Of a DNA stretch of 64,000 nucleotides, positions 25,817-32,185 are shown piece by piece. The translations under genes and the position numbers were made by a program. Source of the DNA: Flavobacterium sp. MFBS3-15. GTDB taxonomy: Bacteria; Bacteroidota; Bacteroidia; Flavobacteriales; Flavobacteriaceae. The notes below the pieces were generated by a model. That model searched no databases. It saw only the letters and a program-made list of their open reading frames with translations, and was not told the DNA's origin. The number at the start of each line of letters is the position of its first letter. Position 1 is the stretch's first letter. The stretch is taken from the NCBI RefSeq assembly GCF_026107645.2, contig NZ_JAPCHV010000001.1, forward strand, positions 329,947 to 393,946, read 5' to 3'.

Positions 25817-26182
25817 ATGAAACTGCATACTTCCATGCCTACAGGCCTTACACAATACTATCAGCATGAGCTTTCGAGAGCAAGGTTTTTCAGCAGCAAT
25901 GACATCGCAAATTGCTGGCACCATCTGGAACGGGCACATATAATCGGCCAAAAATATCCTTTCCCGCACACTGCCGTGCATTGGGAGATGCTGAAGTTCG
26001 GCTTTAGAATAAAAAGCCCTAAAGAAATTATAGGACAGCTGCCCCGCCTGCTGTTTGGTGGCGTAAAATCTTTTGTCGGGACAATACCGGTAGGAAATAC
26101 GGGAGGAGCAAATGTACATCCCTTAAAGCCGATGCCGATTCCGGGTGATATACAGGAATTATTTAACAAATACGAGAAGTGA
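25817..26182 (+). CDS. DUF3703 family protein
   Basis: This is a 121-residue protein with the DUF3703 pattern: ELSRARFFSSNDIANCWHHLERAHIIGQKY, then HTAVHWEMLKFGFRIKSPKEIIGQLPRLLFGG and NTGGANVHPLKPMPIPGDIQ. It has many His residues placed in two helical blocks. DUF3703 genes are regularly found in heavy-metal (Zn/Co/Cd) resistance operons, but their biochemical role is not known; a cytoplasmic metal-binding or oxidoreductase role is possible. There is no signal peptide. Its stop codon lies one base before the ATG of the P-type ATPase gene. Confidence 0.87.
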   Translation: MKLHTSMPTGLTQYYQHELSRARFFSSNDIANCWHHLERAHIIGQKYPFPHTAVHWEMLKFGFRIKSPKEIIGQLPRLLFGGVKSFVGTIPVGNTGGANVHPLKPMPIPGDIQELFNKYEK

Positions 26183-26183
26183 T

Positions 26184-28073
26184 ATGGAAGCATCAACAAC
26201 AATAGAAGAAAGTAGCAATGGTTGGAAAAGCCATTGGGAACTGCTACTGGCAATAGCGATATTATTTGCCATGTTAACGCTGGAATATGGATTTGACTAT
26301 GTCCCTGCGTTTCCGTTCAGCCTTATCATTTATGGTTCAGCCTATCTTTTGGCCGGATATAATGTATTGTACCTCGCTTGGCGAAAAGCTATTCGGGCAG
26401 ACTTTTTCAATGAGTTCTTCCTGATGAGCGTTGCTACTATAGGTGCTTTTGCGATTGGGTCTTATAGCGAAGGCGTAGCGGTAATGGCTTTCTATTCCAT
26501 AGGGGAGTGGTTTCAGGATGCTGCAGTGGATAAGGCAAAGCGAAGCATAAAAGCGTTGCTTGATATACGGCCTGACCAGGTTACAGTGCTTCGTGCCGAT
26601 GGGGCGCAGACTGTTAATCCCAAAGAAGTTAAAACTGGCGAAACCATACAGGTAAAACCCGGGGAAAAGGTGGCACTTGATGGCGAATTGCTCAGCGAGA
26701 AAGCTTCTTTTAATACGGCCGCCTTAACTGGTGAGAGTAAACCGGATACCAAGGGTAAAGGCGAATCAATATACGCAGGTATGATAAATCTTAACACAGT
26801 AGCAGTAGTGCGGGTAACGAGCCTGTACCAAGACAGTAAACTAAGCAAAATTCTGGAAATGGTACAGGATGCCACAGCCCGAAAATCACAAACGCAGCTT
26901 TTTATAAGCCGTTTCGCAAAAGTTTACACGCCCATTGTGTTTGCCCTAGCCCTTTTAGTTTGTTTTGTTCCTTACTTCTTTGTGGAAACCTACGTATTTA
27001 CGACATGGTTTTACCGTGCGTTAGTATTTCTTGTCATCAGCTGCCCGTGCGCCTTAGTTGTTTCAATACCGCTGGGCTACTTCGGAGGAATAGGCCTGGC
27101 CTCACGTAATGGCATACTATTCAAGGGGTCGAATTTCCTTGATGTTATGACCAATGTCAATGCCATCGTAATGGATAAAACAGGAACGCTTACCGAAGGC
27201 ATCTTTAAGGTGGGGGAAGTAGTTGCTGAAGGTATAGATAAGCAAGAGTTACTCAGCCTTACAGCCGCACTTGAGAGCCAGTCAACGCACCCCATTGGTA
27301 TTGCGGTCGTTGAACATGTGGGTAAGGATACTATAAAGGATGTGTCCGCTACTAATGTAGAGGAAATAACTGGCCACGGCCTTAAAGGGACTGTGCTGGG
27401 CAAACAGGTGCTGGCGGGCAATACCAAACTGATGAAAAAATTCAGTATCAGTTACCCACACGAAATCGATGCTATCGTATATTCTATTGTGGTGATAGCT
27501 GTAGATAAAAAATATGCAGGCCATATCATCGTAGCGGACAAAATTAAGGAAGATGCTGCACAAGCTATTGCCCAAATGCATACTATGGGTATTAAAACGG
27601 TTATGCTGTCCGGTGACAAGACAGCTGTCGTGAAAGAGGTTGCATCAACGTTAAGTATAGATGAAGCCTACGGCGACCTTCTCCCGGAAGGCAAAGTGGA
27701 AAAAGTGCAGGCACTTAAAGATAGCGGCATGAGAATTGCCTTTGTTGGCGACGGTGTCAATGATGCGCCGGTCGTAGCATTGGCTGATGCCGGAATTGCC
27801 ATGGGAGGGCTTGGTAGCGATGCTACTATAGAGACTGCTGATATTGTCATCCAAAATGACCAGCCATCTAAAATTGTCACGGCAATAAAGGTTGGCAAAC
27901 TAACAAAGAAAATAGTCTGGCAAAATATCATATTGGCCATGACCGTAAAAATACTTGTTTTGGGATTAGGTGCAGGAGGAATAGCCAACCTTTGGGAAGC
28001 TGTAATTGCCGACGTTGGCGTTGCACTCCTTGCCATCCTAAATGCGGTACGTATTCAGAGGATTAAATTGTAA
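26184..28073 (+). CDS. P1B-2-type heavy-metal translocating ATPase (Zn/Cd/Pb)
   Basis: Starting at ATG 26184, just after the DUF3703 stop, it has 629 residues and lacks an N-terminal HMA domain. Core motifs: ALTGESKPD (actuator), ISCPCALVVSIPLG (CPC metal site), MDKTGTLTEG (phosphorylation Asp), STHPIG (HP motif), GDGVNDAPV (hinge). In the last two helices Lys in MTVKILVLG and Asp in IADVGVALLA match the Lys/Asp pair of Zn/Cd/Pb (P1B-2) ATPases such as ZntA. It should export divalent soft metals from the cytoplasm. Operon partner of the RND pump and of the secreted HMA protein that follows by 23 bp. Confidence 0.95.
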   Translation: MEASTTIEESSNGWKSHWELLLAIAILFAMLTLEYGFDYVPAFPFSLIIYGSAYLLAGYNVLYLAWRKAIRADFFNEFFLMSVATIGAFAIGSYSEGVAVMAFYSIGEWFQDAAVDKAKRSIKALLDIRPDQVTVLRADGAQTVNPKEVKTGETIQVKPGEKVALDGELLSEKASFNTAALTGESKPDTKGKGESIYAGMINLNTVAVVRVTSLYQDSKLSKILEMVQDATARKSQTQLFISRFAKVYTPIVFALALLVCFVPYFFVETYVFTTWFYRALVFLVISCPCALVVSIPLGYFGGIGLASRNGILFKGSNFLDVMTNVNAIVMDKTGTLTEGIFKVGEVVAEGIDKQELLSLTAALESQSTHPIGIAVVEHVGKDTIKDVSATNVEEITGHGLKGTVLGKQVLAGNTKLMKKFSISYPHEIDAIVYSIVVIAVDKKYAGHIIVADKIKEDAAQAIAQMHTMGIKTVMLSGDKTAVVKEVASTLSIDEAYGDLLPEGKVEKVQALKDSGMRIAFVGDGVNDAPVVALADAGIAMGGLGSDATIETADIVIQNDQPSKIVTAIKVGKLTKKIVWQNIILAMTVKILVLGLGAGGIANLWEAVIADVGVALLAILNAVRIQRIKL

Positions 28074-28096
28074 TACCTATATTTGAAAAATTAAAA

Positions 28097-28465
28097 ATGA
28101 CAAAAATGAAATCAATAGTAAAATTAATGCTGATAGTATCAGCTTTCTTCTTCGCAACGGGCGTAAATGCGCAGGAGAAAAAAACCATCCAGACAGCAAC
28201 TATTAAGACTATTATTTATTGCAACCACTGCAAAGCCTGTGAGACATGCGGCCCTAAATTTAATCAGGCTCTTTTGAAAGAAAAAGGTGTTCAGATGGTT
28301 GTACTTGATGATAAAGCAATGACTATAAAAGTGACTTATAATACAAAGAAAACCGACCTTGCAAAAATTAAACAGGCGATAAGCAAGCTTGGTTATGACG
28401 CTGATGAGGTCAAGGCTGATGCCGCTGCCTATGAAGGTCTTGACGGCTGTTGTAAAAAGGCCTAG
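28097..28465 (+). CDS. secreted Cys-rich heavy-metal-associated (HMA) protein
   Basis: This encodes 122 residues (or 119 from the ATG at 28106). A signal peptide (MKSIVKLMLIVSAFFFATGVNAQ) is followed by an HMA/MerP-type beta-alpha-beta domain. The usual CxxC motif is expanded to C-N-H-C-K-A-C-E-T-C, with four Cys in ten residues, and the C terminus ends in GCCKKA. It should act as a periplasmic metal-binding chaperone or scavenger in front of the ATPase and RND pump. It is the last gene of the metal operon on this strand; no clear terminator follows except the shared palindrome near 28687. Confidence 0.9.
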   Translation: MTKMKSIVKLMLIVSAFFFATGVNAQEKKTIQTATIKTIIYCNHCKACETCGPKFNQALLKEKGVQMVVLDDKAMTIKVTYNTKKTDLAKIKQAISKLGYDADEVKADAAAYEGLDGCCKKA

Positions 28466-28565
28466 TTACTAGAATGACCGGTATTTTTTACTGCGCAGCA
28501 AAAAATTTATATTTTTTCACCGAAATTATATCGTTCTATAAATCACTTAGTATCATTGGAGAAGT

Positions 28566-28583
28566 TGTGGCAAAATCGTGGCA
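28566..28583 (+). promoter_or_regulatory. candidate integrase arm-type site, copy 1
   Basis: TGTGGCAAAATCGTGGCA matches two other copies near the integrase start (consensus TRTGGCAANWTCRTGGCA). It lies about 120 bp past the 3' end of the integrase gene. Confidence 0.6.
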
Positions 28584-28673
28584 CAACGGCCATAAGATTT
28601 GAAGCTCAGCAATAATACGGGTTTTACGGATGGGGTAGGACACCCATCTTCTCTTCCATAATGTACTTATTAT

Positions 28674-28701
28674 AAAAACACAACCCTAGGGTTGTGTTTT
28701 T
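28674..28701. terminator. bidirectional terminator between metal operon and integrase
   Basis: The perfect palindrome AAAAACACAACCC-TA-GGGTTGTGTTTTT gives a 13-bp stem with A and T runs on both ends, so it can end transcripts from either strand. It lies 2 bp past the stop of the minus-strand integrase. Confidence 0.85.
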
Positions 28702-28703
28702 AT

Positions 28704-30008
28704 TTAAGATATTCCAAATCGCTCCTTTAATTCTTGCAACTCCTTTTCCAATTTAGAAATTATCTCCATTCCTTCTGTAGGTATGGAAGTTTTACCGCCG
28801 CTAAGCTTACTTCCGAGTTCTTTCATCTCCCTGCCAATTGTTTGCTCAGCGGTAATAGCATATGATTCCGTTTGGCGTATAGACTGGTGGCCAAGCATTT
28901 CTTTAACCACATGTATGGGAATATCATTATTAAGAGTAACGGTACTGCCAAAAGTTCTCCGTGCCTTATGGGTGTTCAGTTCGCTATTAAAGCCACAAAG
29001 GTCAGCAATTTCCTTAAGGTAAGCATTCATCTTCTGATTGGATGCAACCGGCAGTACCGCATTCCTGGAAATGCAAAGAGGGTGGTCCTTATATTTTTCA
29101 ACAATCTCCAAAGCTTTAGGTAGGAGTGGTACGTTCGTTACGGTACCGGTCTTCTGCCTTTCGGACATAATCCACTGTGCTCCATCAATACCTGTCCTAA
29201 TATCTGTTTTTCTCAATTGGTAGGCGTCGATATATGCCAGGCCTGTATAGCACTGAAAAACGAAGATGTCGCGGACCGTCTCAAGCCTTGGGGTTGTAAT
29301 AATTATATTTTCGAGGGTACGCAACTCGCTCGCTGTAAGTGGCCTTTTGACGGTTTTCGTCATTTTTCTTTTAAATGCCTTGAAAGGATCCTGAGCAATA
29401 ATATTCTTATCAATCGCTCGGTTTATCACCTTTTTCATACAGGCAATATATTTTAATGTTGAATTGTTTACACAGTTCTTTATCGTTTTTAGATATAGCT
29501 CATAACTGATCACAAAATCGTAGTCGAGTTCACGAAATTCTATATCTTCGGCTGCATATTTATATTTTACAAATGCCATTGCATGAAATCTTGCCGTCTC
29601 ATAGCGCTTGTGCGTCGCCAGTGCGTAGTCTTGAGGTACTAGTGCAAGCATCTCATCATTATGCTTCTTGAATTCTTCTAAAAGCATCGCCTTCGAAGTA
29701 ACCCGTCCTAACACGAAATCAATAATACGCTGCGCGGAAATAGTTTTTTCGGTATACATCAGGTCGGTCTTGAAGTTATTAATTTTCATCACCATGGTGT
29801 CAAGAAAATGATTTAACGACCGTGCATCTTCCTTATTTCCAATAGCTCTCTCCGTTTTCGTATCCCACCTGCTACTATCCCACTTTCTTTTTGTTGAGGT
29901 TTCTTTTGGCACCCCGTCAACAATTACACGCAAATAAATAAACCGCGTAACTGACTTTTTTTGTGATGACTTCAAAAAGAAGCTTAATCCGAAACTTGAT
30001 TCTAACAT
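28704..30008 (-). CDS. tyrosine recombinase / site-specific integrase (Bacteroidota type)
   Basis: This encodes 434 residues. The N-terminal arm-binding domain starts LESSFGLSFFLKSSQKKSV, with WDSSRWDTKTERAIGNKEDA as its basic end. A SAM-like core-binding domain follows (about 110-210). The catalytic domain shows CYTGLAYIDAYQLRKTDI, THKARRTFGS (His-x-x-Arg), EMLGHQSIRQTESYA with the nucleophile Tyr. The first catalytic Arg position reads Ala in CYTGLAYID, as is usual for this Bacteroidota subgroup. It is the typical recombinase of conjugative transposons and genomic islands. Three near-identical sites flank it and the tmRNA 3' end lies about 300 bp from its start codon, so it is the likely agent that put regions from about 12 kb to 30 kb here. 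Confidence 0.95.
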   Translation of the reverse strand: MLESSFGLSFFLKSSQKKSVTRFIYLRVIVDGVPKETSTKRKWDSSRWDTKTERAIGNKEDARSLNHFLDTMVMKINNFKTDLMYTEKTISAQRIIDFVLGRVTSKAMLLEEFKKHNDEMLALVPQDYALATHKRYETARFHAMAFVKYKYAAEDIEFRELDYDFVISYELYLKTIKNCVNNSTLKYIACMKKVINRAIDKNIIAQDPFKAFKRKMTKTVKRPLTASELRTLENIIITTPRLETVRDIFVFQCYTGLAYIDAYQLRKTDIRTGIDGAQWIMSERQKTGTVTNVPLLPKALEIVEKYKDHPLCISRNAVLPVASNQKMNAYLKEIADLCGFNSELNTHKARRTFGSTVTLNNDIPIHVVKEMLGHQSIRQTESYAITAEQTIGREMKELGSKLSGGKTSIPTEGMEIISKLEKELQELKERFGIS

Positions 30009-30109
30009 AATTCATTGTTTTTAAAATTAATAAATTTAGAATTATGACGTTCTCGTGTCAAGATGTAAATTAAATTTACATGTTAAACCTCAGCACATTA
30101 GCTCTTTAC

Positions 30110-30127
30110 TATGGCAAATTCATGGCA
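30110..30127 (+). promoter_or_regulatory. candidate integrase arm-type site, copy 2
   Basis: TATGGCAAATTCATGGCA, direct orientation, about 100 bp upstream of the integrase start codon; differs at few positions from the copy at 28566. Confidence 0.6.
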
Positions 30128-30147
30128 ATTTTTTCAGTTTTATAAAC

Positions 30148-30165
30148 TGCCATGAAATTGCCACA
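30148..30165 (-). promoter_or_regulatory. candidate integrase arm-type site, copy 3 (inverted)
   Basis: TGCCATGAAATTGCCACA is the reverse complement of TGTGGCAATTTCATGGCA, the same site as the other two copies but inverted, 20 bp after copy 2. Confidence 0.6.
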
Positions 30166-30210
30166 GCAACTTTGGGCACTTTTGAAAAATTTGAAGGTAG
30201 CGGGCGGAAA

Positions 30211-30246
30211 TAAAAAAGCCTGCAAATCAATAAATTTGCAGGCTTT
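30211..30246 (-). terminator. terminator of the tmRNA gene
   Basis: A 13-bp stem (AAAGCCTGCAAAT / ATTTGCAGGCTTT) with a 6-nt loop and a T run on the minus strand, about 65 bp past the tmRNA 3' end. Confidence 0.85.
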
Positions 30247-30312
30247 AAAGGCTTTTCGAGACGTTTTGTGCGTTTTTGGCAACTTTGAAAAGTGTGCCGT
30301 AAACCGTCTTCG

Positions 30313-30705
30313 TGGAATCGCCGGGAATCGAACCCGGGTCCAAACAGGGGATAGAAGAGCTTTCTACACGCTTAGTTTCCGCTTGGATTTTCGTTAGTGT
30401 GCAAGGCCGGAAACTGCCACACACCACTTAGCTTCTGTTTTCTCAGAGCCTCCGCGAAGCGAAGCGGCCCCCAGGTCTATTTTTACGGTTCTCCTAATCG
30501 AAACGCCATAAACCAGGGCTTTTCAGGAGAATCCCGCCTCCCTGCCTTGCAGGGACGTGGCTTTATCTTACTTTATTCGGATTAAGCAGCAAGAGCGTAG
30601 TTATTTTCGCCGTTTAAATGTTTAAGGCAATGATGTACGGGAACAGCCTCATTTCCCGGCGTGCTTACTGTCCGGTCCGTCCTGCTGTCAAAACCAGTCG
30701 ACCCC
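30313..30705 (-). ncRNA. ssrA: tmRNA (transfer-messenger RNA)
   Basis: On the minus strand the RNA begins GGGGTCGACTGGTTTTGACA, the conserved tmRNA 5' end, and finishes with a T arm (CCGGG TTCGATT CCCGG) and CGATTCCA. The acceptor stem pairs GGGGTCG with CGATTCC including two G-U pairs; CCA is not encoded. The tag frame at 30582-30611 reads G-E-N-N-Y-A-L-A-A-stop, so with the charged Ala the tag is AGENNYALAA. tmRNA frees stalled ribosomes and marks the unfinished protein for proteolysis. A TATCTTTG box at 30754-30761 fits as promoter. The 3' end of ssrA is a frequent integration target, and an integrase gene lies just beyond it. Confidence 0.97.
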
Positions 30706-30753
30706 AGTAATCTATAGGTTTAGTATACAAATAATGTACCAAACAATATACTG

Positions 30754-30761
30754 CAAAGATA
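30754..30761 (-). promoter_or_regulatory. -7 box of the tmRNA gene
   Basis: On the minus strand this reads TATCTTTG, a perfect TAnnTTTG box, about 50 bp before the mature tmRNA 5' end, implying a short 5' leader that is trimmed. Confidence 0.6.
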
Positions 30762-30904
30762 GGGAATTATTTTATATATAAAAGTTGCCTGAAAGCTTAT
30801 TATCTGTTATATTTGGAGCATATTTTAGTCTGATAGTTATATTTTTATTGCATACGCGCCTAAAATTTGAATACTTAACAAACAAATTGCTTAAAATACA
30901 CAAC

Positions 30905-32122
30905 ATGAAATTTGGGATTATAAGGGAAGGGAAAGTACCGCCGGATAAGAGGGCTGTTTTTTCTCCGAAAATGCTAAGGGCTTTTGCGGACAAATATCCC
31001 CAGGCGGAAATTGTAGTACAGCCATCTGATATTCGAATCTTTAAAGATGAAGAATATGTAGCGATGGGATTTGAGCTATGTGAGGATATGAGTACGTGTG
31101 ATGTTCTCATTGGTGTAAAAGAAGTGCCTGTAAAGATGTTGATACCCGAAAAGAAATATTTCTTTTTTTCGCATACAATAAAAAAGCAGCCGCATAACCA
31201 AAAATTGCTACAGGCTATTATTGACAAGGATATTGAGATGTTTGATCACGAAACCATTGTAGATGCCGACAATAAGAGGCTTATCGGTTTTGGCAGGTAT
31301 GCAGGTAATGTTGGGGCGTATAACGGCTTCAGGGCATTTGGACAAAAATTTGACCTTTTCAGCCTTCCAAAAGCAGAATCGCTGGCTGATAAAGATGCAC
31401 TTGTAGCCAAATTGAAAAGGCTTACCCTTCCTCCAATAAAAATTGTGCTGACCGGCAAAGGTAAAGTGGGTATGGGGGCTAAAGAAATTCTTGATGATGT
31501 TAAGATAAAACAAGTAACTACAGAAGATTTCCTTAATAAGTCATATGATGTACCTGTATATGTACAGATAGATGTTTTGGACTATAACAAGCGAAAGGAT
31601 GGGCGTCAGCTTGGAAATAAAGATTTTTATGATAATCCGTCAGAATATGTTTCCGATTTTGAACGCTTTACCAAAGTAGCCGATATCTTCATGGCCGGAC
31701 ATTTTTATGGAAACAGTGCACCGGTAATCCTGACACAGGAAATGCTGAAATCAAAAAATAATAAGGTAAAGGTTGTAGCTGATATTTCTTGCGATGTTGA
31801 AGGTCCAATAGCCTGTACGTTGAGGGCATCTACAATTGCTGAGCCTTTTTATGGCTATCATCCTTCTGAAAATAAAGAAGTAGACTTGCACCACCCGGCT
31901 GCTATCGTGGTGATGGCTGTAGACAATCTGCCATGTGAACTGCCTAAGGACGCTACCGAGGGATTTGGCGAAATGTTCCTTAATCATGTAATACCGGCAT
32001 TCTACGACGGTGATAAAGATGGTATTTTGGAAAGGGCCAGGATAACCGAAAAAGGACAGCTTACAGACAGGTTCAGTTACCTCGAAGGATATGTCGAACA
32101 AAAAGAATCAGTGCCCCATTAA
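30905..32122 (+). CDS. alanine dehydrogenase / saccharopine dehydrogenase-like NAD(P) oxidoreductase
   Basis: Starting at MKFGIIREGKVPPDKRAVF (30905) it has 405 residues; the longer frame upstream would add an unlikely N terminus. The first half has the AlaDH/PNT N-terminal pattern (FGIIREGKVPPDKR, VLIGVKEVP, YFFFSHTIKKQPHN), including Lys and His equivalents of the saccharopine dehydrogenase active site. The second half carries a Rossmann-like segment IKIVLTGKGKVGMGAKEIL. It is commonly annotated as alanine dehydrogenase or lysine-forming saccharopine dehydrogenase; I cannot decide between amino-acid substrates. It stands alone downstream of ssrA, outside the suspected island, on the plus strand. 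Confidence 0.85.
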   Translation: MKFGIIREGKVPPDKRAVFSPKMLRAFADKYPQAEIVVQPSDIRIFKDEEYVAMGFELCEDMSTCDVLIGVKEVPVKMLIPEKKYFFFSHTIKKQPHNQKLLQAIIDKDIEMFDHETIVDADNKRLIGFGRYAGNVGAYNGFRAFGQKFDLFSLPKAESLADKDALVAKLKRLTLPPIKIVLTGKGKVGMGAKEILDDVKIKQVTTEDFLNKSYDVPVYVQIDVLDYNKRKDGRQLGNKDFYDNPSEYVSDFERFTKVADIFMAGHFYGNSAPVILTQEMLKSKNNKVKVVADISCDVEGPIACTLRASTIAEPFYGYHPSENKEVDLHHPAAIVVMAVDNLPCELPKDATEGFGEMFLNHVIPAFYDGDKDGILERARITEKGQLTDRFSYLEGYVEQKESVPH

Positions 32123-32129
32123 TGGGGCA
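32112..32129 (+). terminator. palindrome at the end of the dehydrogenase gene
   Basis: TGCCCCATTAATGGGGCA is an 18-nt perfect palindrome overlapping the stop codon, followed by a T-rich stretch (TTTCATTT). It is a possible weak terminator. Confidence 0.5.
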
Positions 32130-32160
32130 TTTCATTTATCGTTTTTTTGATTTAGTTTGC

Positions 32161-32168
32161 TACATTTG
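32161..32168 (+). promoter_or_regulatory. -7 box of the PUL regulator gene
   Basis: TACATTTG matches TAnnTTTG and lies 17 bp before the regulator start codon. Upstream T-rich sequence lacks a clear -33 element. Confidence 0.5.
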
Positions 32169-32185
32169 AAAGTAAATTATTTCAA

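Larger units (their letters stand above)
30009..30312. other. 304-bp gap between integrase and tmRNA
   Basis: It holds the integrase promoter region, two copies of the candidate arm site (30110 and, inverted, 30148), the tmRNA terminator at 30211-30246, and about 65 bp of unique sequence up to the tmRNA 3' end. Any integration crossover would lie in that last stretch or at the tmRNA end itself. Confidence 0.6.

Noticed and set aside
12195..30312. Second copy of the tmRNA 3' end as island att site
   Set aside because: I searched by eye for the GAATCGCCGGGAATCG-type sequence to the left and found none; only the arm-type sites are supported.
30009..30312. tRNA gene as integration target
   Set aside because: Only the tmRNA is present at this place; no other tRNA cloverleaf is visible in the gap.
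30152..30585. Small ORFs over the tmRNA region
   Set aside because: They coincide with the tmRNA, whose conserved 5' end, tag and T arm explain the sequence.
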